Shown one piece after another: positions 14,394 through 22,806 of a stretch of DNA of 24,008 nucleotides. The notes beneath the pieces were generated by a model that was not told the DNA's origin, did not search any database, and was given only the letters and a program-made list of their open reading frames with translations. This DNA comes from Clostridiales bacterium (GTDB lineage Bacteria; Bacillota; Clostridia; Lachnospirales; Lachnospiraceae), in NCBI GenBank assembly GCA_018369015.1, contig JAGZDD010000046.1:1-24008 (forward strand), in the 5' to 3' direction. Every line of letters begins with the position of its first letter. Position 1 is the stretch's first letter. Position numbers and translations under genes: made by a program.

Positions 14394-15392
14394 ATGCAGA
14401 CACAAAAATCAGGTTTCTATGAAGTTTATGAACACAGGATAGACCTTAGATCAATCCTTGAGGAACTGTCCAAAAAAGAACTGGAAAGTCTTTGCAGGCG
14501 GCATGGTATTCGCGGGTACTCCCATTGGAATAAGAATGATATGATTGGGCATATTTCCGAATATATTTTGTCTTTGCCAGTCATTTACAATTATTTTATA
14601 TGTATGAATGATGAAGAAATCGAGTATTTGCGGATGGCTGCGGACTGTGGGGGAATTATCGATGAAGCTGAGCCGGAAGCCTTTTCTTATATGATGCTTG
14701 GCGGATATGCCGGCTTTACAAAAGATCTGGAATTTGGGGTGCCCTTTGAGGTACTTGAGCGTTTTTTATCATTTGATGACGAAGTTTTCGAACAGAAGCG
14801 CCGCCGCATCTGTCTGATTGGGAATTACTGCCATGTGGCCAACTATTTATATGGCGTTTGCCCGCCAATGAAGGTTGTGAAAATGTTTAATCAGTATGAG
14901 AGGAAAAAGACGGACTGGCGGGAGGTTATCGGCGTTTATGATACGATTGTGAAATACCGGTGTGATTTTGTATATATCGACTGCTATTTTGTTGATACAG
15001 CCTTTCAAAAAAATTATGAGGAGCTTTTAGCAATCCAGGAAAATATGCCTTATTATATGCCAAGCAGAGAGGCGCTTGAAGAATGGTTTCAATTTGGCTT
15101 TTCGGTAGATACAGAATATATTCTTGAACTATATAAATATATGACTGAGCAGTTGTGGATGGACAAAGATACAGCGGCAGATGTCTGTTTTATGTTAGAA
15201 AATACGGTTCATATAGGGTGCACGGTATCCCGTGTGCTGGGTGAGCTTCAAAGACTTGGAATACGCTGCCGCACCCGCCGTCAGGACAGGGAATTTAAGG
15301 CGCTGCTTGGCAGCCTGATTAACAATACCCGGATGGTCATTTTCCGGGGCTTTACGCCTCTGGAGGTTGCGCGGATGAAAGGAATCACCTAA
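14394..15392 (+). CDS. Conserved protein of unknown function with SAP/Rho-N-like N terminus
   Basis: A 332-residue soluble protein that I do not recognise with confidence. Residues about 17-58 (LRSILEELSKKELESLCRRH and onward through K47, MIGHI) resemble the helix-extended-helix pattern of SAP or Rho N-terminal domains, which bind nucleic acid. The middle is helical and rich in aromatic and acidic residues. The end, INNTRMVIFRGFTPLEVARM (309-328), resembles the 'NNTR..  GhTP.E' segment found near the C terminus of some SEC-C-type proteins, but no SEC-C metal motif is present. No signal peptide or membrane span is seen. AAGGGAGGTG precedes ATG 14394. It lies upstream of dapB, with a duplicated hairpin repeat starting at its stop codon. 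The domain assignments are weak. Confidence 0.7.
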   Translation: MQTQKSGFYEVYEHRIDLRSILEELSKKELESLCRRHGIRGYSHWNKNDMIGHISEYILSLPVIYNYFICMNDEEIEYLRMAADCGGIIDEAEPEAFSYMMLGGYAGFTKDLEFGVPFEVLERFLSFDDEVFEQKRRRICLIGNYCHVANYLYGVCPPMKVVKMFNQYERKKTDWREVIGVYDTIVKYRCDFVYIDCYFVDTAFQKNYEELLAIQENMPYYMPSREALEEWFQFGFSVDTEYILELYKYMTEQLWMDKDTAADVCFMLENTVHIGCTVSRVLGELQRLGIRCRTRRQDREFKALLGSLINNTRMVIFRGFTPLEVARMKGIT

Positions 15393-15477
15393 TGCCGTGA
15401 AAAGGCACGGCAAAAATAAGGAAACCCCGCAAGGGGATAACCTGATGCCGTAAAAAGGCACGGCAAAAGTAAGGAAA
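15388..15477. repeat. Duplicated GCCGTG...CACGGC hairpin repeat before dapB
   Basis: A 37-nt unit at 15388-15424 recurs at 15441-15477 with three differences (period 53). Each contains the hairpin TGCCGTG/CACGGCA (or its variant) followed by AAAA-TAAGGAAA. A small CCCC-GCAA-GGGG hairpin separates them. The first copy includes the stop codon of the preceding gene, and the second supplies the purine-rich sequence just before the dapB ribosome binding site. A related copy follows nadE at 18221-18252. Confidence 0.75.
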
Positions 15478-15489
15478 GGGGAATAAGAT

Positions 15490-16251
15490 ATGTCAAAAAC
15501 TAGAATTATTATGCATGGATGTAATGGAGCAATGGGCCAGGTCATCAGCCGTCTGGCAAAGACTGATGAGGCTGTGGAGATTGTTGCCGGGATAGATATT
15601 ACCGATAAAGGAATATATACTTATCCGGTGTTTACGGCGGCTTGTGACTGCAAGGCGCAGGCGGATGTTATTGTAGATTTTTCTGTAGCAGGCGCTGTGG
15701 ATGCGCTCATGGATTTTGCTGTCGAAAGAAAGCTGCCTCTTGTGCTGTGTACGACCGGCTTAAGTGAGGAGCAGCTTGCCCGTGTCAGGGAAATCTCCGA
15801 AGTGATTCCGGTATTACGTTCTGCGAATATGTCTCTTGGCGTGAATACGTTATTTAAGCTGGTAGCTGAGGCGGCAAAGATCCTGGCCGGCGCCGGCTAT
15901 GATATGGAAATCGTTGAAAAGCATCATAATAAAAAGCTGGATGCCCCGTCGGGAACCGCCCTGGCTATTGCTGACGCTATCAATGAGGCGATGGATAAGC
16001 AATACTATTATAAGCTGGACCGGAGCGCAAAAAGAGAGCGCAGGGAACCAAAGGAAATCGGTATTCAGGCGGTCCGGGGAGGAACGATTGTCGGGGAGCA
16101 CGAGGTATTTTTCTGCGGTGAGGATGAGGTTGTTGAAATTAAGCATACAGCCTACTCCAAAGGGATTTTCGGAAAGGGCGCTTTGGCCGCCGCAGTCTAC
16201 CTTGCGGGCCAAAAACCGGGGCTTTATACAATGGCCGATGTGATTGACTAA
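15490..16251 (+). CDS. dapB: 4-hydroxy-tetrahydrodipicolinate reductase
   Basis: A 253-residue NAD(P)H-dependent enzyme of lysine and diaminopimelate synthesis. It reduces the DapA product to tetrahydrodipicolinate; in spore formers the same branch feeds dipicolinate. The Rossmann motif G10-CN-G13-AM-G16 lies near the N terminus. The signature EKHHNKKLDAPSGTALAI (143-160) contains the catalytic H146 and K149. The C-terminal part, with FGKGALAAAVYLAG, is the tetramerisation and substrate domain. Length is normal. AAGGAAAGGGG precedes ATG 15490. dapA is not adjacent. nadE starts 45 nt downstream on the same strand, so they may share a transcript. Confidence 0.95.
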   Translation: MSKTRIIMHGCNGAMGQVISRLAKTDEAVEIVAGIDITDKGIYTYPVFTAACDCKAQADVIVDFSVAGAVDALMDFAVERKLPLVLCTTGLSEEQLARVREISEVIPVLRSANMSLGVNTLFKLVAEAAKILAGAGYDMEIVEKHHNKKLDAPSGTALAIADAINEAMDKQYYYKLDRSAKRERREPKEIGIQAVRGGTIVGEHEVFFCGEDEVVEIKHTAYSKGIFGKGALAAAVYLAGQKPGLYTMADVID

Positions 16252-16296
16252 GGAGCAGTTACCGTTTACCAGCTTATGAGACGAGGTTGAAGCAAT

Positions 16297-18213
16297 ATGA
16301 AGGATGGTTTTATCAGAGCAGCGGCGGCAACGCCAAATATCCGTGTGGCCGATTGTGCTTACAATATCAATGAGATCATGGAATGTGTTAAGGAGGCCTG
16401 CAAAAAGCATACAAAGCTTATTGTATTTCCTGAGCTTTGTGTAACCGGGTATACATGCGGTGATCTATTTTTGCAGGAGAGTCTTTTGGCGGGCGCCATG
16501 GAAGGCCTTGCCCGGCTTTTGAAATTTTCAAAGGATAAAGATATTGTTATTTGTATCGGCCTGCCTATGACGGTGGATCAGAAGCTTTACAATGTGGGGG
16601 CTGTCGTGCAGCGCGGGCGGATTCTTGGGCTTGTGCCTAAAATGAATATCCCCAATTATTCTGAATTTTACGAGGCAAGGCACTTTAATCCGGGGATTAA
16701 GGAGCCAAAGCAAATCTGTGTTCTTGGACAGGAAACGTGGTTTGGCAGCAGGGTGCTGTTTTCCTGTAAAAATATGAGCAATTTTGTGCTGGCTCTGGAA
16801 ATTTGTGAGGATTTGTGGGTTCCTGCGCCGCCAAGTATCGGCCACGCCTTAGCCGGGGCTACGGTTATTGGAAATTTATCTGCCAGCGATGAGATTACAG
16901 GTAAAGATACTTACCGGGAAAATCTTGTTGGCGGCCAGTCGGCCCGGCTTGTGTGCGGCTACATTTATGCGGACGCCGGCGAAGGGGAGTCAACGACGGA
17001 CCTGGTTTTTGGCGGGCATAATGTGATTGCCGAAAATGGGAATTTATTAAGCGGGGCAAAGCGGTTTGAAAATCAGATCATTTTTGCTGACCTGGATATG
17101 GAAAAGCTTGCGGCGGAGCGCCGGAGAATGACAACCTTTGCCCCATGCGGAAACGGCGGTTATGTGACCGTAAGCTTTGAACTGGATACGGTGGAGTTTA
17201 AGCTTGACCGGAGAATTGATCCGTCGCCTTTTGTTCCGTCAGATATTTTGGCGCGGGGAAAACGGTGTGAGGAAATATTAAATATTCAGGCGCTGGGCTT
17301 AAAAAAACGCCTGATCCATACACACAGTGAACATGCCGTCGTAGGCATTTCCGGAGGCTTAGATTCTACTTTGGCCCTTCTTGTTATGATACGGGCCTTT
17401 GATATGCTTGGCCTTGACCGTAAAAAGGCCATTGCTGTGACAATGCCCTGCTTTGGCACGACCGACCGGACGTATAATAATGCCTGCCGCCTTGTAAATA
17501 CACTCGGGGCAACGCTTCGGGAGGTTGATATTAAAGCGGCGGTGCGGACCCACTTTTCGGATATCGGACACAGTGAGGAGAACCATGATGTGACTTATGA
17601 AAACAGCCAGGCCAGAGAGCGGACCCAGGTACTTATGGATATTGCCAATCAGTGCAATGGCCTTGTGGTCGGCACTGGGGATATGTCTGAGCTGGCCCTT
17701 GGCTGGGCCACCTATAACGGCGATCATATGTCTATGTACGGGGTAAATTCCTCTGTACCGAAAACACTCGTGCGCCATCTTGTGCGCTTTTATGCGGACA
17801 CATCGGAGGATGAAACGCTTAAGGAAACGCTTCTCGATGTGCTGGATACGCCGGTCAGCCCTGAGCTTATTCCGCCAAAGGACGGAGAAATTTCCCAAAA
17901 AACGGAAGATCTTGTGGGCCCCTATGAGCTTCACGATTTTTACCTGTATTATGCTATGCGTTTTGGGTTCCGTCCATCAAAAATTTACCGGATGGCATGT
18001 ATTGCCTTTGAAAATGTATATGATAAGGAAACGATTCTTAAATGGCTGAAAAAGTTTTATTGGCGCTTTTTCTCCCAGCAGTTTAAGCGATCGTGTCTCC
18101 CGGACGGCCCGAAGGTTGGAAGCGTTGCTCTGTCGCCCCGGGGCGACTGGCGTATGCCAAGCGACGCCTGCGTGGCGCTATGGCAAAATGATTTAGAGCG
18201 CATACGGCTTTAA
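16297..18213 (+). CDS. nadE: Glutamine-dependent NAD+ synthetase
   Basis: A 638-residue two-domain enzyme making NAD+ from nicotinate adenine dinucleotide, ATP and glutamine. The N-terminal nitrilase-type glutaminase domain (about 5-290) carries the catalytic triad E46 (FPELCVTGY), K115 (VPKMNIPNY) and C170 (ALEICEDLW). The C-terminal synthetase domain has the ATP pyrophosphatase loop SGGLDS at 352-357 and the GTGDMSELALGW substrate region. Having its own glutaminase, it does not need free ammonia. Length fits the family. The start ATG 16297 has only a modest ribosome binding site (GAGGT). Confidence 0.95.
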   Translation: MKDGFIRAAAATPNIRVADCAYNINEIMECVKEACKKHTKLIVFPELCVTGYTCGDLFLQESLLAGAMEGLARLLKFSKDKDIVICIGLPMTVDQKLYNVGAVVQRGRILGLVPKMNIPNYSEFYEARHFNPGIKEPKQICVLGQETWFGSRVLFSCKNMSNFVLALEICEDLWVPAPPSIGHALAGATVIGNLSASDEITGKDTYRENLVGGQSARLVCGYIYADAGEGESTTDLVFGGHNVIAENGNLLSGAKRFENQIIFADLDMEKLAAERRRMTTFAPCGNGGYVTVSFELDTVEFKLDRRIDPSPFVPSDILARGKRCEEILNIQALGLKKRLIHTHSEHAVVGISGGLDSTLALLVMIRAFDMLGLDRKKAIAVTMPCFGTTDRTYNNACRLVNTLGATLREVDIKAAVRTHFSDIGHSEENHDVTYENSQARERTQVLMDIANQCNGLVVGTGDMSELALGWATYNGDHMSMYGVNSSVPKTLVRHLVRFYADTSEDETLKETLLDVLDTPVSPELIPPKDGEISQKTEDLVGPYELHDFYLYYAMRFGFRPSKIYRMACIAFENVYDKETILKWLKKFYWRFFSQQFKRSCLPDGPKVGSVALSPRGDWRMPSDACVALWQNDLERIRL

Positions 18214-18220
18214 ATGGGAG

Positions 18221-18286
18221 GCCGTGAAAAACAACGGCAAACATAGGAAAGGAGGGTGCTCCGGCTTTGGTCTGGAACACCCTCCT
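18221..18286. repeat. Third GCCGTG-type repeat and GC-rich hairpin after nadE
   Basis: GCCGTGAAAAACAACGGC (18221-18238) followed by AAACATAGGAAAGG matches the repeats before dapB in layout and much of its sequence, starting 8 nt after the nadE stop. It leads into a hairpin with 13-nt arms (18250-18262 / 18274-18286, one mismatch) that could end nadE transcripts, although no T-run follows. Confidence 0.6.
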
Positions 18287-18538
18287 GGTATAATGTCCAC
18301 GAAGTGGACATTATACCGCGTCTTTCGCGCGGCGAGCGCAAGACGTCCGGTGGACGTCTGTTCTGCGCCGACCGAAGCGGAGCGTAGACCGCAAGCGAGC
18401 CTTCCACTGCGCGAAAGTACGCATGGGAGGCGTTAGCCTATCATGGCCGCCTGCGGCCATGATATAATGTCCACGAAGTGGACATTATACCGCGTCTTTC
18501 GCCGCAAACAGCAGGTGTTTGCGGCTGAATGTGACTAG
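18287..18538. repeat. Palindrome cluster with two identical 40-bp copies
   Basis: An exact 40-bp repeat occurs at 18289-18328 and 18463-18502. Its core is the palindrome TATAATGTCCAC-GAA-GTGGACATTATA. Between them lie AGACGTCC-GGT-GGACGTCT (18341-18359) and CATGGCCGC-CT-GCGGCCATG (18442-18461), and GCGTCTTTCGCGC (18318-18330) can pair imperfectly with GCGCGAAAGTACGC near 18412. The right end is the hairpin GCCGCAAACA/TGTTTGCGGC (18501-18525), then GACTAGTTAG, almost the same module as in the element at 9391-9431. The tail overlaps the stop codon of the reverse-strand gene. No gene is supported within it. Confidence 0.75.
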
Positions 18539-18981
18539 TTAGCGTTTTTTGCTTTATCCAGGGCTTTTTCGATGGCCTGGGTGAGAAGCTGGTAGGTGTA
18601 TTGATTGGAGGAATCGTAGGTGATTTCCGACAGGGAGGCGTTAGCGGCAAGCTGGCTGCTAATATCCTCGGTGCATGTTTTAAGGAGCGGGTACATGGTG
18701 GCAACCGATTCTTCCAGATTGATGAGGCTGACGCCGTTAATATGGTCGGCATCTACGGTAACAGAAACATCGACAACGCTGTCGTTAAGTACAAGAGAGG
18801 ATGTATACACACCTGGGATGTAGGTGGAAGATGTATTGACCGAAGGCTGCGCCTGGCTTTTCCCTTTTTGGCCGAACATAAACAGGAGCAGCAGGATAAG
18901 AAGGACGGCAAAAATGAGAAAAATTGCTGTATAAATGATTTCCTTCATGCGGACAACAACAATATGCGTTTTGGATTTCAT
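18535..18981 (-). CDS. Membrane-anchored small protein with FMN-binding-like domain
   Basis: A 148-residue protein with a short basic N terminus, one transmembrane helix (about 15-36) and an outside domain. Residues 54-145 (YIPGVYTSSL..., DVSVTVDADHINGV, LLTQAIEKAL) follow the strand-helix pattern of FMN-binding domains of the RnfG/NqrC type, but the usual SGAT flavin-attachment motif is missing; the matching place reads YDSSNQYTY. It may therefore be a non-flavinylated relative, and the function is unknown. ATG 18981 follows GGAGGGTG on the minus strand; an in-frame ATG 11 codons earlier lacks a site. The stop TAG (18537-18535) lies inside the repeat tail GACTAGTTAG, so the last residues may derive from the repeat. 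Confidence 0.75.
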   Translation of the reverse strand: MKSKTHIVVVRMKEIIYTAIFLIFAVLLILLLLFMFGQKGKSQAQPSVNTSSTYIPGVYTSSLVLNDSVVDVSVTVDADHINGVSLINLEESVATMYPLLKTCTEDISSQLAANASLSEITYDSSNQYTYQLLTQAIEKALDKAKNAN

Positions 18982-19188
18982 AGGCACCCTCCATGTGTGA
19001 CCCCTTTGCGGCAAAGCTTAAGGGGTACGTTCTTTTTTATATATCCTATGAGCCAGGGCGGAAAATATGAATAAAAAGTGTAACCGTTTGGATGGCTGGG
19101 CGGCTGCGAAAGCTTTATGCCGTGCCGCATATGTTTCACCACGGATGAAAGCCAGGATTGAGAATATTTGCTTTAAAAGGGGATAAAA
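18982..19188. other. Divergent spacer before addB
   Basis: No gene is seen in these roughly 200 nt. ACCCCTT (19000-19006) can pair with AAGGGGT (19020-19026), with CTTTGC-G-GCAAAG (19004-19016) as an alternative pairing. Promoters for the flanking divergent genes should lie here, but none is clear enough to assign. Confidence 0.3.
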
Positions 19189-22100
19189 ATGTCATTACAG
19201 TTAATTATAGGAAGCGGCGGCTCCGGAAAGTCTTACCGGATGTATGAAAAACTCATTGAGGAATCCATTGTACATCCGGAAGAAAGCTTTATTGTCATTG
19301 TTCCGGAGCAGTATACAATGCAGACTCAAAAAAATATTGTGTCCATGCATCCAAGGCATGGCGTGATGAATATTGATATTGTCAGCTTTGGCCGATTGGC
19401 TTACCGTGTTTTTGAGGAGCTTGGTGTACAGACGTCAAAAATACTCGAAGATACAGGAAAGCGCATGGTCATCCGGAAGGTTTTGGAAAATAAGCGGGGG
19501 GAGCTGACGGTTTTTTCGGGAAGCGTAAGAAAAAGCGGTTTTTGCGGGGAATTAAAATCGATGATTTCGGAGCTTTTACAGTATAATATTTCACCAAAAC
19601 GTCTGAACCAGTGTATGGAGCAGATGAATGGCAGCTCTGTACTATTTGGGAAGCTTAAGGATTTAAGCCTTGTTTACCAAAGCTTTAAGGAATATATTGA
19701 GGGCCACTACCTGACGGCGGAGGAAATACTGACCTGCCTTTGCCCGTACCTGGAAAAATCTCAAATTATCAGGGAAAGCCGCATTTATCTGGATAATTTT
19801 ACAGGATTTACCCCGGCCCAGTATATGGTCATGGCAGAGCTTTTAAAGTACAGCAAAGGTGTGGAAATGACGCTGACCATTGATGTGCGAAGCCTTCCTT
19901 ATGAGCTTAAAAATAACTATGAGCTTTTTTATTTAACAAAGGAAACGGTGTGGCGGCTTGAAAAGCTGTGCAGAGAGATCCATTGTGACCGGAAGGAGGA
20001 CATACTTCTTGACGGGGCTGTGGGAGGGCGTTTTGAAGGCCGGCCTGATCTTCGCCATTTAGAGCAAAATATATACCGGAAAAAGGCGGCTGTTTTTAAG
20101 GAGGAGCCGGAGCATTTATTTCTTTTTTGCGCAAAAAATCCTGCCAATGAAACGCGGCATATTGCCCGGCAGATCCGCCGCCTGGTGCGCGACGGCAATT
20201 ACCGCTACCGGGAAATTGCCGTTATCTGCGGGGATGTGGCTGGCTACCGCCATATGGTAGAAAAGGCCTTTGCCGCTATGGATATTCCGTGCTTTATTGA
20301 TGTGAAGCGAAGCGTTTTGAATAATGCCTTTGTGGAATGTTTAAGAGCAATGCTTGAAATGTTTGCTGATAATTTTTCCTATGAGAGTGTTTTTAGGTAT
20401 TTACGCAGCGGGTTTTCTGATATTGCCAGGGAGAATGTGGATCTTCTTGAAAACTATGTCATGGCTTTTGGCATCCGTGGGGCCAGCTCCTGGCAAAATA
20501 CATGGATGAAGCGGCCAGGGAACATGGACGACGCCATGCTTTTAGCGCTGAACCAGACAAGAGAGCGGGTGTTTGAAAGGCTGTGGCCCGTTTATGATGT
20601 ATTTAAGGATAAAGGCACGGCGGCCGGGGAGCGCACAGCCTGCCTCAAAACCTGGATTTATGAGGAGAATATTAAGGAGAAGCTTCTTAAAATGGCGGCC
20701 GGGTTTGAGACGGAGGGGAAGCTGTCCATGGCTCGGGAATATACGCAGGTTTTTGATGTGGTTATGGATCTTTTAGACAAGCTTGGGGAAATTCTTAAGG
20801 ATGAAAAGGTCAGTATCCGGGAATATGGGGAAATTCTTGACGCCGGGCTTAATGAGGAAAAAATGGGGCTGATTCCGCCGGGTATTGACGAGGTGACTGT
20901 GGGCGATATTCAAAGGACGCGGCTGGCCGGGATTAAGGTGCTGTTTTTTATGGGGGTTAATGAAGGCATTGTTCCCGGCAAGGCAAAGGAGGGGGGCCTG
21001 ATTAATGACCGGGAAAAGGAGCTGCTTTTAAATATGGATGTGGAGCTGGCGCCCACGGCGCGGCAGATGGGCTACTTTGAGCAGTTTTATATTTATGCCG
21101 CCCTTTCCAAAGCCTGCGATTATGTTTATCTGTCCTACAGCCAGGTCAGCGCCCAGGGCAAGGCGCTAAGACCCTCCTCGCTTTTGCGGCGGCTTCACCG
21201 GATTTTCCCGGCGCTTAAAACTAAGGAATGTGAACAGGAAAACGGCCAGAGCTCCTGCCTTTTTAGCGAGGCGGATGCCTTTGATTATCTCGTGGAGGGC
21301 ATCGGGGCTGCAACGCAGGAAGAGCCGGGGGCGGCCTGGAAGGAGCTGTACAGCTGGTTTTTACAGCGGCCGGAGTATGAGGAAAGGCTCTCCAAGGTGA
21401 TTGACGCGGCGTTTATTTCTTATGTTTCAAGGCCCTTATCCCGGGAAGCGGTCGCGGCCCTTTACGGGAAGGAGCTTTCAAATAGCGTCACAACGCTGGA
21501 AAATTATGCCGCCTGTGCCTATGCCCATTTTTTACAGTATGGCCTTGGGCTTTTGCCCCGGGAGGAAAATAAAATACAGACGCCGGATCTGGGGATTATT
21601 TTGCACCGGGCGCTGGAAATGTTTGCCGCGGCTCTGAAAAAGCAGGGTTATACATGGAAGGATGTGCCGGAGGATGTTCGGGAGAGCGTGGGAGAGCAAT
21701 GTGCGATAGAGGCGGCAAAAAGCTTTAACCATACGGCGCTTCTTGAAACAAAGCGCAATCAGTACCAGATTAAGAGGCTTGTCCGCTATGTGCTGCGCAC
21801 GACCTGGGCAGTGAAGCAGCAGCTTTCACGGGGAGAATTTTTGCCGGAGGCGTTTGAGCTTAGGTTTGACAGCGACGCACTGTCCGGCCTTACAGATGTT
21901 ATGCTGGGAGACGACGGGCGGATGAAGCTTAAAGGAACAATCGACCGGATTGACTTATGCGAGGTTGGAGATAACCTGTATGTAAAAATTGTTGATTACA
22001 AATCGGGAAATCAGAGATTTGATATTGCGGCCCTTTATTATGGACTTTCGCTCCAGCTTGTCATTTATATGAATGCGGCCAGGGCTATGGAGGAAAAGGA

Positions 22101-22806
22101 GCATCCGGGGAAGCGGGTGATTCCTGCGGGGATTTTATATTATAATATTGATGATCCAATGATTGAGCGCGCCGATTTTTCCGAGGTTTCCGACCCGGAA
22201 GCAGCCTCGGCCTGTGAGGATGAAATTTTAGTTAAGCTTAAAAGCAACGGTCTGATTAACGCAAGCCCTGACGTTATCCGGCTTTTTGACCGGGAATTTA
22301 CAAAGGATTCTCCGGTCATTCCCGTGTCTTTGACCGCCTCCGGGGCGCTTTCTAAGCGTTCGAGCGTGGCAACCTTAAAGCAGTTTGACGACCTTGGGCG
22401 GTTTGCCGCAGGGAAGGTGGAAACGCTTGGGAAAGAGATTTTGTCCGGGAATATCGGGATCCATCCATATATGAAGGGAAATAAAAAGGCATGTACCTAC
22501 TGCCTGTTTCAGAGTATTTGTGAGTTTGACGAGCGTATTGACGGTTTTTCCTACCGGCGCCTTGGAGATCTTGACGCAAAGGCGGCATGGGAGGAAATCC
22601 GGCGGTGGAATGAAGCCGGGGCGGACAGCGCCGGAAAAGACGGCGGCAGCAGGCCGCCAGCACCGGCGGGAAGCGAAACGGCGTCTGGCGGCAGCGGGCG
22701 GCCTGCCCCAGTGGACAGTGAAGCGGCGGCCGGCGGCAGCGGGCGGCCAGAACCAGCGGACAGCATAAAGGAGGTGAAGGGTCATGGCGGCGAGGTGGAC
22801 GGATGA
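19189..22806 (+). CDS. addB: AddB, helicase-nuclease subunit B of the AddAB recombination complex
   Basis: A 1205-residue subunit of AddAB, which resects double-strand breaks for RecA-dependent repair and degrades foreign linear DNA. An N-terminal helicase-like region starts with Walker A GSGGSGKS (8-15). The C-terminal RecB-type nuclease domain has GTIDRIDL (916-923) and IVDYKSG (934-940), with D922, D936 and K938 as likely active-site residues. The iron-sulfur cluster cysteines are C776 and C1102-x2-C1105-x5-C1111. Beyond about residue 1130 comes an unusual tail of three 15-residue GGS-RP-rich repeats. AAAAGGGG precedes ATG 19189. The end overlaps addA by 23 bp, suggesting translational coupling. 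Confidence 0.95.
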   Translation: MSLQLIIGSGGSGKSYRMYEKLIEESIVHPEESFIVIVPEQYTMQTQKNIVSMHPRHGVMNIDIVSFGRLAYRVFEELGVQTSKILEDTGKRMVIRKVLENKRGELTVFSGSVRKSGFCGELKSMISELLQYNISPKRLNQCMEQMNGSSVLFGKLKDLSLVYQSFKEYIEGHYLTAEEILTCLCPYLEKSQIIRESRIYLDNFTGFTPAQYMVMAELLKYSKGVEMTLTIDVRSLPYELKNNYELFYLTKETVWRLEKLCREIHCDRKEDILLDGAVGGRFEGRPDLRHLEQNIYRKKAAVFKEEPEHLFLFCAKNPANETRHIARQIRRLVRDGNYRYREIAVICGDVAGYRHMVEKAFAAMDIPCFIDVKRSVLNNAFVECLRAMLEMFADNFSYESVFRYLRSGFSDIARENVDLLENYVMAFGIRGASSWQNTWMKRPGNMDDAMLLALNQTRERVFERLWPVYDVFKDKGTAAGERTACLKTWIYEENIKEKLLKMAAGFETEGKLSMAREYTQVFDVVMDLLDKLGEILKDEKVSIREYGEILDAGLNEEKMGLIPPGIDEVTVGDIQRTRLAGIKVLFFMGVNEGIVPGKAKEGGLINDREKELLLNMDVELAPTARQMGYFEQFYIYAALSKACDYVYLSYSQVSAQGKALRPSSLLRRLHRIFPALKTKECEQENGQSSCLFSEADAFDYLVEGIGAATQEEPGAAWKELYSWFLQRPEYEERLSKVIDAAFISYVSRPLSREAVAALYGKELSNSVTTLENYAACAYAHFLQYGLGLLPREENKIQTPDLGIILHRALEMFAAALKKQGYTWKDVPEDVRESVGEQCAIEAAKSFNHTALLETKRNQYQIKRLVRYVLRTTWAVKQQLSRGEFLPEAFELRFDSDALSGLTDVMLGDDGRMKLKGTIDRIDLCEVGDNLYVKIVDYKSGNQRFDIAALYYGLSLQLVIYMNAARAMEEKEHPGKRVIPAGILYYNIDDPMIERADFSEVSDPEAASACEDEILVKLKSNGLINASPDVIRLFDREFTKDSPVIPVSLTASGALSKRSSVATLKQFDDLGRFAAGKVETLGKEILSGNIGIHPYMKGNKKACTYCLFQSICEFDERIDGFSYRRLGDLDAKAAWEEIRRWNEAGADSAGKDGGSRPPAPAGSETASGGSGRPAPVDSEAAAGGSGRPEPADSIKEVKGHGGEVDG
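22642..22776. repeat. Three 45-bp tandem repeats coding the AddB tail
   Basis: Units start at 22642, 22687 and 22732, each opening with GGCGGCAGC, and encode GGSRPPAPAGSETAS, GGSGRPAPVDSEAAA and GGSGRPEPADSIKEV. They are in frame inside the addB 3' end, very GC-rich, and end just before the addA ribosome binding site. The unit length is a multiple of three, so copy-number changes would leave the frame intact. Confidence 0.9.

Noticed and set aside
15393..15489. Lysine riboswitch before dapB
   Set aside because: The spacer is only 97 nt and consists of the duplicated hairpin repeat; the lysine-sensing core is absent and too large to fit.
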